Below, one piece after another: positions 16,639 through 25,538 of a stretch of 64,000 nt of DNA (its first letter is position 1; every line of letters begins with the position of its first letter). Position numbers and translations under genes: made by a program. Origin of the DNA: Geothrix sp. (GTDB lineage Bacteria; Acidobacteriota; Holophagae; Holophagales; Holophagaceae); NCBI GenBank assembly GCA_030681515.1, contig JAUXSE010000035.1:1-64000 (forward strand). Direction: 5' to 3'. The notes beneath the pieces were generated by a model, which ran no database searches, had not been told where the DNA came from, and saw only the letters and a list, made by a program, of their open reading frames with translations.

Positions 16639-16881
16639 ATGACTCCCGCCCTCCTCAGCCTCCTGCTCCTGGCCAGCCCCGCCTCCGAGGGCCGCGTGAA
16701 GGAGGATCTCAAGCAGGCCGGCAAGCAGATCGGCCAGGGCTTCAAAAAAGGCGGCAAGGCCGTGGGCCACGCGGCCAAGGAGGGTGGCAAGGCCGTGGGC
16801 CGCGGTGCGAAGACCGCCGGCAAGGGCATCGCCAAGGGTGCGAAGGAAGCCGGGCGCGGGATCAAAGAGGCGGTGAAGTAG
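16639..16881 (+). CDS. Small exported protein of cationic 11-residue repeats
   Basis: The 80-residue protein starts with a signal peptide (MTPALLSLLLLASPASEG) and then consists almost wholly of 11-residue units: AGKQIGQGFKK, GGKAVGHAAKE, GGKAVGRGAKT, AGKGIAKGAKE, AGRGIKEAVK. The mature part has 17 Lys/Arg against 5 Asp/Glu. Eleven-residue periodicity gives an amphipathic helix of the kind seen in apolipoproteins, synuclein and LEA proteins, which lie on lipid surfaces. It is set between two lipid-glycan glycosyltransferase genes. I do not know its function; binding to anionic membrane or lipopolysaccharide is inference. Confidence 0.7.
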   Translation: MTPALLSLLLLASPASEGRVKEDLKQAGKQIGQGFKKGGKAVGHAAKEGGKAVGRGAKTAGKGIAKGAKEAGRGIKEAVK

Positions 16882-16895
16882 GCTCCATCCCGGCC

Positions 16896-18560
16896 CTACC
16901 GCCTTCGCGCCACCACCGCCGCCGGACTTCGCACCACGACCTCCCAACGAGCTTTCTCATCCGCGCCCAGTTGCCTCCAGTTGGCCACCTTGGCCATCAC
17001 GAGGACGGGCCTGGAGGGATCCTCGGCCTTCATGCGGTCGGCCATGGCGCCCAGGGCGGCGGGATCCTCGTTGAACCAGCGCTCAGCATCGGTCAGCCGG
17101 TCCCGGCCGAAGGCCAGTTCCCCCGTGCCCGCCACCACCACGGACCGGGTGCGGGCGTAGAAGGAGAGACCCTGGAAATAGGTGCCGTAACTGATCCAAC
17201 GGGCATCCTGGGGGGATTTCCTGACCAGGTCGGCCACGGCCTTGCCCGGCCCCGCGGCGGCCTGGGCCGCCAGCAGCAGCAGCCACAGGGCGGCGCCGAA
17301 GGCCGCCATCAGGCGGGGACCGCTGAGACCCTTCGGCCGGTGGGCCCAAAGGCCGAGGCCCAGGAACCCGGCGCCGAGGGCCAGGATCCAGGCGAACCCT
17401 TCCAGATCGCCACGGAAGATGGCCGCCGCCAGCATGAAGATCCCGCCGAGCAGGATCAGTTCCTTCCCCATGCGGCGCAGGGCGGTGATTTCCTCGCCGT
17501 CGCGTTCGAAGGTGCAGGCCAGGGCCGCGAGGGGCACGAGAACCGGCAGGATGTAGGGCGGCAACTTGGAGCCGGACACGCTGAAGAAGGCCAGGGGCCA
17601 AAGGAAGGCCATGACCGTGATCCCGACGATCCAACGGGCCAGGTGATCCTGGGCCTGGGGCCCCCTGCCCTTCAGGAAGATCCAACTGCGCTTCAGCCCC
17701 ACGAGCGTGGCCGACAGCCAGGGCAGCAGACCCAGTGCGAGGATTCCGATGAAGTAGAGCTTGTCCAGCAGCCAGTTGTTGGAACCCTGCCGCGCGTGTT
17801 CGTGGGTGAGGAAGCGCGTGAAGTGTTCGTGGATGAAGAAGAACTGGGCGTGGCCGGGATTCGCACGGTTGACGGCCCAGAACCAGGGCGCCACCAGGGC
17901 GAGGTAGAGCAGCCAGCCGAGGGGGTCCAGGGCGGTGCGAAGCACCGCGCGACGCAGATCCGCGTCCTTCCACGCGAAGGCCAGCGAGAACAACAGAATG
18001 CCGCCGGTGAGGATCACCTCCGCCAGCCCCTTGGTGAGCATGGCGCCCGCCAGCAGCGCGAAGGTCAGCAGCGTCCAGCCAAGGGAAGGCTGGCCTTCGC
18101 GGCGCCGGGCCACGGCCTCGATGAAGGCGACGATGCCCGCCACGAGGAAGGCGCTGAAGAGGGCATCCAGGGTGAGGAGCTGCCCCACCACGAACGCCAG
18201 CAATCCCGTGGCGGCCATGAAGGGGGCCCACAAGGGTTCCCGGGCGCCCAGGCGCTTCGCCAGCCGCCAGGCCGCCCAGATCATGAGGCCCGAGGCCAGG
18301 GCTAGAGGCAGCCGCGCCGCCGCGCCGTTCAGGCCGAAGAGCTTCATGCTCAGGGCCGACAGCCAGTACTGCAGGGGCGGCTTCTCGAAGTAGAGCACCC
18401 CGTTGAGCCGCGGCGTCAGCCAGTCGCCGGTGGCCAGCATCTCCCGCGCGATCTCCGCATAGCGCCCCTCGTCTGGCTCCCAGAGCGGGCGCACCAGCAA
18501 GGGCAGCAAGCCAAGGAAGAACCAGATGGCGATAAGGGTGGAGCGTTCGCGGCGCGTCAT
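16896..18560 (-). CDS. ArnT-like GT39 glycosyltransferase (second copy)
   Basis: This 554-residue membrane enzyme is a second family-39 member, closer to ArnT/YfhO-type 4-amino-4-deoxy-L-arabinose transferases than its neighbour. It shows LWEPDEGRYAEIAREML (the acidic donor-site motif), TGDWLTPRLNGVLYFEKPPL, and NPGHAQFFFIHEHFTRFLT, followed by multiple helices and a periplasmic domain. The ATG at 18560 has no Shine-Dalgarno box and lies six bases after TAGCCT. It runs tail to tail with the 11-mer repeat gene, 14 bases apart. The donor and acceptor are not determined. Confidence 0.87.
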   Translation of the reverse strand: MTRRERSTLIAIWFFLGLLPLLVRPLWEPDEGRYAEIAREMLATGDWLTPRLNGVLYFEKPPLQYWLSALSMKLFGLNGAAARLPLALASGLMIWAAWRLAKRLGAREPLWAPFMAATGLLAFVVGQLLTLDALFSAFLVAGIVAFIEAVARRREGQPSLGWTLLTFALLAGAMLTKGLAEVILTGGILLFSLAFAWKDADLRRAVLRTALDPLGWLLYLALVAPWFWAVNRANPGHAQFFFIHEHFTRFLTHEHARQGSNNWLLDKLYFIGILALGLLPWLSATLVGLKRSWIFLKGRGPQAQDHLARWIVGITVMAFLWPLAFFSVSGSKLPPYILPVLVPLAALACTFERDGEEITALRRMGKELILLGGIFMLAAAIFRGDLEGFAWILALGAGFLGLGLWAHRPKGLSGPRLMAAFGAALWLLLLAAQAAAGPGKAVADLVRKSPQDARWISYGTYFQGLSFYARTRSVVVAGTGELAFGRDRLTDAERWFNEDPAALGAMADRMKAEDPSRPVLVMAKVANWRQLGADEKARWEVVVRSPAAVVARRR

Positions 18561-18566
18561 CCCACT

Positions 18567-18572
18567 AGGCTA
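18567..18572 (-). promoter_or_regulatory. Leaderless-type -10 box (TAGCCT, 6 nt before ATG)
   Basis: Minus-strand TAGCCT is exactly six bases before the ATG at 18560 of the ArnT-like gene, with no ribosome-binding site between. It follows the same pattern as the box at 11225. Confidence 0.45.
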
Positions 18573-18576
18573 GCGG

Positions 18577-18718
18577 GAACCACAGCCGGTATGGCTGTGA
18601 ACCGGTCATGATGAAAAGGCGACAGCCTTTTCCCTTCTCAGCGCGGCACCGCACCCATCGGGTGGGTCGAAACCAAGCGCCGCGCTGAGAAGGCTGAGCA
18701 GGCTGAGCAGGACTGAAC
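18577..18718. repeat. Dense hairpin region with 9-base tandem repeat
   Basis: The gap between the ArnA-like and ArnT-like genes contains three nested or neighbouring hairpins: CACAGCC/GGCTGTG, GAAAAGGC-GACA-GCCTTTTC, and a perfect 14-base pair CCTTCTCAGCGCGG (18633-18646) with 18680-18693, which itself encloses ACCCA/TGGGT. It is followed by GCTGAGCAG, GCTGAGCAG, GACTGAACC at 9-base spacing. It reads as a folded RNA or a mobile palindromic repeat; no gene is visible. Confidence 0.6.
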
Positions 18719-19771
18719 CTACCCCTCCGTCTCCACCACCTTCTCCTGCGCCTTGTGCTCTTCCACGAAGAAGTCCATGGTCTTCTTCAGCGAATCCCGC
18801 ATGGAGACCTTGGGTTCGAATCCGAAAGCGCCCTGCATGCGCTTGATGCTGGGGGTGCGGCGGGCCACATCCTGGTAGCCCTTGCCGTAGAAATCGCCGC
18901 TGCCCACCTCCACCATGCGGCCTTCGGGGATGCCCCGCTCGACGCGGAAGGGATGGTCCTTCCAGATGGCGATCATCGTCTCGGCGACCTCGCGCACGCT
19001 GAGGTCGTTGACGGGGTTGCCGATGTTGAAGATCTGGCCATCGGCCTTGCCGCCCTCGTTGCGCAGGATGCTCATGAGACCGTCCATGGCGTCGCTGACA
19101 TCGCAGAAGCAGCGGTGGGCTTCGCCGCCATCCACCAGGCTCAGGGGCTCCCCGTTGAACAGGTTCCAGCTGAACTGGGTCACCAGGCGGCTGCTGCCCT
19201 CCTTGGCGGTGTTGAGGCTATCGAGCTTGGGGCCCATCCAGTTGAAGGGGCGGAAGAGCGTGAACTTCAGGCCCTGCTGGAACCCGTACGCCCAGATCAC
19301 GCGGTCCAGCAGCTGCTTGCTGGTGCTGTAGATCCAGCGGTTCATGGGGATGGGGCCGGTCACCAGCGGGGAATCGTACTCGTCGAACTCCGCGTCGGGG
19401 CACATGCCGTAGACTTCCGACGTGCTGGGGAACACCACGCGCTTCTTGTACTTCACGCAATGGCGGACCACGCGGAGGTTCTCCTCGAAATCCAGCTCGA
19501 AGACGCGCAGGGGATCGGTGACGTAGACCTTGGGGGTGGCGATGGCCACCAGGGGCAGCACCACATCGCATTTCTTGATGTGGTACTCGATCCACTCCTT
19601 GGAAATGGTGATGTCGCCCTCCACGAAGTGGAAGCGCGGGTTGGCCAGATGCTCGGCCACCTTGTGGGCGCCGAGGTCCATGCCGTAGACCTCCCAGTCC
19701 GTGTCCGCCATGATGCGGTCCACCAGGTGGGACCCGATGAACCCGTTGACACCGAGGATGAGGACTTTCAC
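18719..19771 (-). CDS. ArnA-type UDP-glucuronate decarboxylase/NAD-dependent epimerase (stand-alone)
   Basis: This 350-residue short-chain dehydrogenase-fold protein matches the C-terminal half of ArnA, which oxidatively decarboxylates UDP-glucuronate on the way to UDP-aminoarabinose. It has the NAD motif [15 protein letters not shown], the catalytic FPSTSEVYG and YSTSK (Tyr/Lys pair), and the ArnA-like [14 protein letters not shown] and [10 protein letters not shown]. There is no formyltransferase half. The start is GTG at 19771 after an AAGGAG box. It stands near two ArnT-like genes, so a lipid A sugar modification role is reasonable, but ArnB, ArnC and ArnD are not in the window. Confidence 0.86.
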   Translation of the reverse strand: MKVLILGVNGFIGSHLVDRIMADTDWEVYGMDLGAHKVAEHLANPRFHFVEGDITISKEWIEYHIKKCDVVLPLVAIATPKVYVTDPLRVFELDFEENLRVVRHCVKYKKRVVFPSTSEVYGMCPDAEFDEYDSPLVTGPIPMNRWIYSTSKQLLDRVIWAYGFQQGLKFTLFRPFNWMGPKLDSLNTAKEGSSRLVTQFSWNLFNGEPLSLVDGGEAHRCFCDVSDAMDGLMSILRNEGGKADGQIFNIGNPVNDLSVREVAETMIAIWKDHPFRVERGIPEGRMVEVGSGDFYGKGYQDVARRTPSIKRMQGAFGFEPKVSMRDSLKKTMDFFVEEHKAQEKVVETEG

Positions 19772-19831
19772 GGATGCTCCTTGCGCGAACGGTCCAGTCT
19801 AGCCGCTTGGGGCCATGGATGCAGCCGTGGA

Positions 19832-20734
19832 CTAGCGCAGCCACCCCTTCCGCCGGAACCAGGCCCAGATGCCTGCAGCCGTCAGCGCCATGACGGCGAC
19901 CACCAGCGGGTAGCCGAAGCGGTGCTCCAGCTCGGGCATCCGCTTGAAGTTCATGCCGTAGACCCCGGCGATGAAGGTGAGCGGCAGGAAGAAGGCGCTG
20001 AAGATCGTGAGCACCCGCATCACTTCGTTGGTGCGCTGGCTGGCCAGGTTGATCTCCAGGTGCATCAGGTGGGTGGCGTTCTCCAGCAGCTCGTCCGCCC
20101 AGGTATGGAGGCGGTCGGCCTCCTCCACCACGTCCGCCAGCAGACCCTGGTCATCGTGGGCCTGCGCCTTCATGGGGCCCAGGGCCGCCATGGTGCGCCC
20201 CAGGGTCCGCTTGATGACCGCACAGCGGCGCTTGAGCCCATAGACCTGCTTGACGCCCAGGTGGGGCTGCTTGCGGCTGAAGAGGGCCGCCTCGATGTGA
20301 TCCAGCTTGTCCTCGCTCTCCTTCAGGGGTTCGTCGAAGGATTTCACCGCGCCCGCGCAGAGGGCCAGGGCCAGTTGTTCCGGGCGGAGGGCAGGGCCTG
20401 CCGCCACCTGGGCCGCGACCTCCACGAAGAAGGGCTGCTCCCGGCGGTGGACCGTGATGAGGACGCCCTCCATCATCAGCACCACCAGCCGCCGGGTCAT
20501 GGCCTGGATGGTGTCGCCGCGCTTGGCCACCTCGTCGTAGGCCCGGAGGATCAGCAGCTGCTGGCCCGGCAGCCGCTCGAACTTGGGCAGATGCGGCTGA
20601 TTGAGAAAATCCCGCAATACCGCGGGGTGGAGGCCGTAGCGGGCACCGACATCCTCCATCTCGGTCGCCGTAGGATCCACCAGGTCCACCCAGGCGAAGG
20701 TGGACGCTTTGGGCAGCGGCAGGATGCGCAGCAT
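19832..20734 (-). CDS. corA: CorA-family magnesium/cobalt transporter
   Basis: This 300-residue protein has a long cytoplasmic N-terminal funnel of alpha/beta and helical segments and two C-terminal membrane helices. The CorA signature GMN lies in AGVYGMNFKRMPE, between helix 1 (TIFSAFFLPLTFIAGVYG) and helix 2 (LVVAVMALTAAGIWAWF), and the tail is basic (RRKGWLR). Its ATG overlaps the stop of the upstream alcohol dehydrogenase gene by one base (TGATG), so it is the last gene of the plsY-gpsA-adh-corA operon. It mediates Mg2+ entry across the inner membrane. Confidence 0.92.
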   Translation of the reverse strand: MLRILPLPKASTFAWVDLVDPTATEMEDVGARYGLHPAVLRDFLNQPHLPKFERLPGQQLLILRAYDEVAKRGDTIQAMTRRLVVLMMEGVLITVHRREQPFFVEVAAQVAAGPALRPEQLALALCAGAVKSFDEPLKESEDKLDHIEAALFSRKQPHLGVKQVYGLKRRCAVIKRTLGRTMAALGPMKAQAHDDQGLLADVVEEADRLHTWADELLENATHLMHLEINLASQRTNEVMRVLTIFSAFFLPLTFIAGVYGMNFKRMPELEHRFGYPLVVAVMALTAAGIWAWFRRKGWLR

Positions 20735-21798
20735 CAGGCCACCCGGCAGACCACTTTGCCGAAGCCGTTTCCGGCCTCCAAGTGGCGCTGGGCTTCCGGG
20801 TATTCCAACAGGTCAAAGACGCGCTCGATGACCGGACGGAAGGGCGGGTTGGTGGGGTTCCGTTGCAGCAGCGCAAGCAGCGTCCAGAGGTGCTCCCGGC
20901 GCCCCATGTACGAACCGCGGATCTGGATCTGCTTGGCGAAGAGGGTCCGCAGGTCGAAGGCGGTTTCCCGGCCCGTGGTGGCCCCGCAGGTGACGATGCG
21001 GCCGCCCCGGGCGCAGACCGAAAGGCTGGTGCCCCAGGTGGCGGCGCCCGTGTGCTCGAACACCACGTCCACCCCGCGCTTGCCGGTCAGTTCGCGCACC
21101 TTGGCGGCCAGGGCCTTCATATCGCCGCGGACAATCACGTGCTCGGCACCCAGCTCCCAGCAGCGGATGGCTTTGGCCTCGCTGCCCACCACGGCGATGG
21201 CGAAACCGCCCAGGGCCTTCACCAGCTGGATGGCCGCGCTGCCCACCCCACTGCCCCCACCCCAGACCAGCACGGTCTCACCGGGCCGCAGGGCTGCCTT
21301 GTGGACGAGCATCTCCCAGGCCGTGAGGAAGACCAGGGGGAAGGCCGCCGCCTGCTCGAAGCTCCAGTTGCCGGGAATGGGCAGCAGGTTCGCCGCGGGC
21401 ACCAGCACGTGCGTGGCCGCCGTGCCATCGCTGGCATGACCCAGCACGCCGTAGGATCCGCAGAGCATGTCGTCGCCCCGCAGGCAGGCCGGGCAGGCGC
21501 CGCAGCTGAGGCCCGGCGCGATCATCACGCTGCCGCCCGCCTCCACGCCCGGAGGCAGGACTGTGCCCCCGCCCACGGCCTCCACCACGCCCGCGCCATC
21601 GCAGCCCGGCGTGAGCGGCAGGGGCAAGGGGTAGCCCGGCAGGCCCTCGGTGGTCCAGAGGTCCAGGCGGTTCAGGGCCATGGCCCTCAATTCCAGCCGT
21701 ACCCAGCCCGGTTTCGGATCGGCGGGCTCGAAGGCCTCCCGCGCCGGGGAGCCTGCGGGACCATGCTGGTGAATGCGGAAACGGAACGGCGCAGTCAT
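20734..21798 (-). CDS. Zinc-type medium-chain alcohol dehydrogenase/quinone reductase
   Basis: This 354-residue MDR-family NAD(P)-dependent enzyme has the GroES-like N-terminal fold with MALNRLDLWTTEGLPG and the catalytic-zinc block LTPGCDGAGVVEAVG. A Cys-rich lobe (SCGACPACLRGDDMLCGSYG) gives the four structural zinc ligands. The Rossmann motif is WGGGSGVGSAAIQLVKALG. Substrate is not evident. It lies nine bases after gpsA and overlaps corA, so it shares their operon. The GGGAGGTGCC box precedes its ATG. Confidence 0.87.
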   Translation of the reverse strand: MTAPFRFRIHQHGPAGSPAREAFEPADPKPGWVRLELRAMALNRLDLWTTEGLPGYPLPLPLTPGCDGAGVVEAVGGGTVLPPGVEAGGSVMIAPGLSCGACPACLRGDDMLCGSYGVLGHASDGTAATHVLVPAANLLPIPGNWSFEQAAAFPLVFLTAWEMLVHKAALRPGETVLVWGGGSGVGSAAIQLVKALGGFAIAVVGSEAKAIRCWELGAEHVIVRGDMKALAAKVRELTGKRGVDVVFEHTGAATWGTSLSVCARGGRIVTCGATTGRETAFDLRTLFAKQIQIRGSYMGRREHLWTLLALLQRNPTNPPFRPVIERVFDLLEYPEAQRHLEAGNGFGKVVCRVA

Positions 21799-21807
21799 GG
21801 CACCTCC

Positions 21808-22801
21808 CTATTCGGACTTCAGCGAGCGCGTCATCAGCCGCCGCACGGCCTCCTGGGGCGATTCGCCGTTCAGCAGGCGCTGCACTTCGGCGGCGATGGG
21901 CAGGTCGAGGCCGTGATCCCGGGCCAGGGCCAGGGCCGCGTCGGTGGTGAACATGCCTTCGATCACCTGGCCGCCGAGGGCATCCCGGGCGGCGTCCACG
22001 CTGTGGCCCTTGCCCACCAGTTCGCCGAACGTGCGGTTGCGGCTTTGGGGCCCGGTGGCCGTGAGCAGCAGGTCGCCCATGCCGGCGAGGCCCATCACGG
22101 TGGAATGCTGGCCGCCCAGCACTTCCACGAGGCGGGCCATTTCCGCCAGGCCCCGGGTGATGAGCGCCGCGCGGGCGTTGTAGCCCAGCTGCAATCCATC
22201 CACCAGACCCGCCGCGATGGCGAGGACATTCTTCAGGGCGCCGCAAAGCTCCGTGCCCACCACGTCGCGGCTGAGGTAGATGCGCAGTTTCTCAGAAGCC
22301 AACTGGGCCTGGAGGGCTTCGGCACGGTCATGGGACACCGCGGACGGCAGGGCCAGCACGATGGCGGAGGGGACGCCACGGGAGACCTCATCGGCAAAGG
22401 TGGGCCCGGAGAGGGCCCCCACGGGCACGTCCAGCACGCCCGTGAGGGCCTGGGACAGCGTCTGATGGGTGCTCTGCAGGATGCCCTTGCTGACGTGGAT
22501 CACCAGCTCAGGACGGTTCGAGGTACGCGCAAGGAGACCGCGCCAGGCATCCGGCGTCACCTGGGTGGGCATGGCCGAGATCCACAGGGGCGCGGCGAAG
22601 GCGTCGGAGGGGTCGTCGGAAGTCTGAAGGCCCGCCGGGAACTCGACATCCTTCAGCCGCACATGCCGCCGGGTGGCGGCCATCAGGGCCATCTCCTCCG
22701 GGAAGCTGCCCCAGAGCGCCACTTTCGCCCCCGCCCGGGCCCAGGTGATGGCCAGGGCCGTGCCCCAGGCGCCGGAACCGAAGACGCCGATATCCGCGCG
22801 G

Positions 22802-22809
<8 letters not shown>
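21808..22809 (-). CDS. gpsA: Glycerol-3-phosphate dehydrogenase [NAD(P)+]
   Basis: This 333-residue cytosolic enzyme reduces dihydroxyacetone phosphate to sn-glycerol-3-phosphate for phospholipid synthesis. It has the nucleotide motif IGVFGSGAWGTALA, the GpsA block HVSKGI, LSGPTFADEVSRGVP, the catalytic Lys in ELCGALKNVLAIAAGL, and NARAALITRGLAEM. Its start overlaps the end of plsY by eight bases; an upstream ATG at 22830 is less likely because it lies deeper inside plsY. The plsY-gpsA pairing supplies and acylates glycerol-3-phosphate. Confidence 0.95.
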
Positions 22810-23428
<619 letters not shown>

Positions 23429-23434
23429 CCCCGC

Positions 23435-23440
23435 AGGTTA
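23435..23440 (-). promoter_or_regulatory. Leaderless-type -10 box (TAACCT, 6 nt before plsY ATG)
   Basis: Minus-strand TAACCT is exactly six bases before the plsY start. The six intervening bases (GCGGGG) leave no room for a properly spaced ribosome-binding site. It would drive the plsY-gpsA-adh-corA operon. Confidence 0.45.
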
Positions 23441-23466
23441 TCAGCACCCGCGCCCTTCCGCAGGGC

Positions 23467-23497
23467 GGGCCGGAACCTGCAGAGCAGGTCCCGGCCC
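23467..23497 (-). terminator. Strong hairpin after the lipoprotein gene
   Basis: GGGCCGG-A-ACCTGC, loop AGA, GCAGGT-C-CCGGCCC gives a 13-pair stem with one mismatch. It follows the lipoprotein frame (including its extension to TGA at 23507) and precedes the plsY promoter. There is no T-run, so termination is inferred from position. Confidence 0.5.
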
Positions 23498-23557
23498 CGT
23501 CCCCCATCAGGAATGGCCGATCTCCACCTTGGTGGCGTTGACGGCCGTGACCGTGCC

Positions 23558-24145
23558 TTACCGTTCCTGGTCGCTGGATCCAGAGCCTGAGTCGGTGAAC
23601 GACACCTCAACCTCCTTGGCCATCAGGATCGGTGCCATACCAGTGCCGAGGATGCCCTCGACCTCCACCCGGGCGCCGTCCGCCAGGGTCCCTTCCACCT
23701 TGGCCGCGCTGAAATCCACCTTGTAGGACATCAGCATGAAGGTCTTCGCGACGGGATCGAGGCCGCTGATGGTTCCGGACACCTCCAGCTCGGAGCCCGG
23801 CAGGTCTTCCAGACCCGTCTCCACCTTCACCCAGGTGGCGGCGAGGTTCATGCCGGAAAGGGTGCCGCGGATCACCGAACCGGGCTGGATCTTGGAAGGC
23901 GTGGAGGGCTTCCCCTGGGCCGTGACGAGGGCGCTGCCCGTGAGCAGCGGCAGGCGGTTGAAAGTGGGGGCAGACGAGGTTCCGGCGACCGTTCCGACCA
24001 CGGCCACCGTGGCCGGTGGAGCGGAGGGCGCGGGAGCCTGGCTGCCACCCCCGCCGCCGCAGGCCACGGCCAGGACGGTCAGGACGGTCAGGCCGGTCAG
24101 GCCGGTCAGGCCGAGGATCAAGGATTGAGTGAACCTTCGTTCCAT
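23558..24145 (-). CDS. DUF5666-like lipoprotein, probably shortened by a nonsense change
   Basis: The 195-residue product has a lipoprotein signal peptide (hydrophobic LTGLTGLTVLTVLAVACGGG, lipobox Cys at about residue 29), a Pro/Ala linker and beta-strand repeats such as VIRGTLSGMNLAATWVKVE and ELEVSGTISGLDPVAKTFML, which look like DUF5666 domains. It ends SSDQER-TAA, but the same frame continues for 16 codons as GTVTAVNATKVEIGHS before TGA at 23507-23509. That tail again looks like a DUF5666 strand pair, so the TAA may be a recent nonsense mutation. The function is unknown. Confidence 0.75.
   Translation of the reverse strand: MERRFTQSLILGLTGLTGLTVLTVLAVACGGGGGSQAPAPSAPPATVAVVGTVAGTSSAPTFNRLPLLTGSALVTAQGKPSTPSKIQPGSVIRGTLSGMNLAATWVKVETGLEDLPGSELEVSGTISGLDPVAKTFMLMSYKVDFSAAKVEGTLADGARVEVEGILGTGMAPILMAKEVEVSFTDSGSGSSDQER
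24072..24112. repeat. 9-bp tandem repeat inside the lipoprotein signal peptide
   Basis: GGACGGTCA occurs twice and GGCCGGTCA twice, then a partial copy, in direct tandem. On the minus strand it encodes alternating Leu-Thr-Gly and Leu-Thr-Val of the signal-peptide hydrophobic core. Copy changes would alter core length by three residues without a frameshift. Confidence 0.8.
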
Positions 24146-24257
24146 GCTGCACCCCCTCGGGATCCTGCGGGATCCCCAAGGGCAAGCATGGGTGTCATTG
24201 ATATCAATTCAATCAACAATGAAGCATGTTTTTGGCACAATGATTGATATGATTGAT
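24146..24257 (-). promoter_or_regulatory. AT-rich leader of the lipoprotein gene with palindromes
   Basis: The cinA-lipoprotein gap is AT-rich against its surroundings. It holds a perfect palindrome ATTGATATCAAT at 24197-24208, further ATTGAT repeats at 24242-24256, and a GGGATCC-TGCG-GGATCCC hairpin at 24159-24176 just upstream of the ribosome-binding site. These suggest a regulated promoter for the lipoprotein, but no clear -35/-10 pair is seen. Confidence 0.4.
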
Positions 24258-25496
24258 CTAGTGCTTTATACCTAGAAGGGCCATCTGCCGCCTCAGAAAA
24301 TCCAGGGCCAACGCCGTGCTGCGCAACTGCACCTCCGCGCGGTCACCGGCCATCGCATGGGACCGGACCACCGTGCCGGCGGGACCGGCGAGGGCGATGA
24401 AGACCGTCCCCACGGGCGCGCCACCCTCGACGCCCGGACCCGCGTTGCCGCAGATCCCCAGGGCCCAGGTGGCGCCCAGGCGCTGGCGGACGGCTTCGGC
24501 CATGGCGCCGCCACAGGCATCGGACACCGTGCCCACCGTTCCGAGCCAGGCCGGATCCAAGCCCAGGAAGGAGGCCTTCGCCTCCACGGTATAGGCCGTG
24601 GCGCCGCCCAGGAAGGCCGTGCTGGCGCCAGGGATGGCTGTGAGGCGCGAGGCCAGCAGGCCGCCGGTCATGCTTTCGGCCACCGCCAGGGTTTCCCCGC
24701 GGGCCTTGAGGAGATCCAGCACGGCATCCTCCAGGTTGCCATCGCCGATGCAGGCCAGATCGGCGCCCAGCACGGGTTCCAAATCCGCGCGGACCGCCGC
24801 CAGCGCCGCCGGATCCGGGCCCCGGACCAGCAGTTCCACCTGGAGGAGGTTGGCCAGGATGGTCCAGTCGAGGTGGCCGTGCCGCTCGCGGACCGCGCGG
24901 GTACGCTCGTCCAGGTTGCTTTCGGGCACGCCGGCCACCACCATCCGGAGCGTATGGACCTCCCTGCCTGCCAGGGGCCGGAGCCGCGGTCCGACCTGCT
25001 CCTCCCACATGCGCTTCATCTCCCGGGGCACACCCGGCATCATCACGATCCGCACACCGGGATGCCCCGGCGGATCCTGCCACCACACGCCGGGGGCGGT
25101 CCCCACCTGGTTCCGCAGGGGTTCGGCTCCGGCGGGGATGAGGGCCTGCTTGAAGTTCACCTGGGGCGGCACCCGGTTGCGGGCGGCGTAGAAGGCCATC
25201 ATGTCGGCGCGGCTGCCGGCGTCCTCCACCAGCTCCGCCCCGAGAATCCCGGCGAAGATCTCCTTCGTGACATCGTCAAAGGTGGGTCCGAGCCCGCCGG
25301 TGATGAGGATCAGATCCGAGCGCCCCAGCGCCTCGCGGAAGAGTCCCGCCAGATCCTCCTGGCTGTCGCCCACGGTGGTCTTGCGATGGAACCCCAGGCC
25401 CATGGCGGCCAGCTGCTCACCCAGCCACACGGAGTTGGTGTCCACGCGCCGGGTGGTGAGCAGCTCGGTGCCGATGGCGATGCATTCGATGCGCAT
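24258..25496 (-). CDS. cinA: CinA-family nicotinamide mononucleotide deamidase / ADP-ribose pyrophosphatase
   Basis: This 412-residue protein has both CinA domains. The N-terminal MoCF-like domain begins IECIAIGTELLTTRRVDTNS and has LILITGGLGPTFDDVTKE. The C-terminal NMN amidohydrolase domain has VAESMTGGLLASRL (usually ESCTGG), FLGGATAYTVEAK and GICGNAGPGVEGGAPVGTVFIAL. It salvages NAD breakdown products in the cytosol. The length is typical of the full-size protein. The Cys-to-Met change beside the active Ser is tolerated elsewhere in the family as far as I know, but it is worth noting. Confidence 0.93.
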   Translation of the reverse strand: MRIECIAIGTELLTTRRVDTNSVWLGEQLAAMGLGFHRKTTVGDSQEDLAGLFREALGRSDLILITGGLGPTFDDVTKEIFAGILGAELVEDAGSRADMMAFYAARNRVPPQVNFKQALIPAGAEPLRNQVGTAPGVWWQDPPGHPGVRIVMMPGVPREMKRMWEEQVGPRLRPLAGREVHTLRMVVAGVPESNLDERTRAVRERHGHLDWTILANLLQVELLVRGPDPAALAAVRADLEPVLGADLACIGDGNLEDAVLDLLKARGETLAVAESMTGGLLASRLTAIPGASTAFLGGATAYTVEAKASFLGLDPAWLGTVGTVSDACGGAMAEAVRQRLGATWALGICGNAGPGVEGGAPVGTVFIALAGPAGTVVRSHAMAGDRAEVQLRSTALALDFLRRQMALLGIKH

Positions 25497-25538
25497 GACT
25501 GGAATGGAACCATGGAGACGGGGAAAGCTCCAGGCCCC

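Noticed and set aside
24072-24112. Phase-variable tract in the lipoprotein signal peptide
   Set aside because: The unit is 9 bases, so copy changes keep the frame; only core length would vary.
24233-24249. Sigma-54 promoter resemblance (TGGCAC-N5-TTGAT)
   Set aside because: The nearly invariant GC of the -12 element is missing and no plus-strand gene lies downstream.
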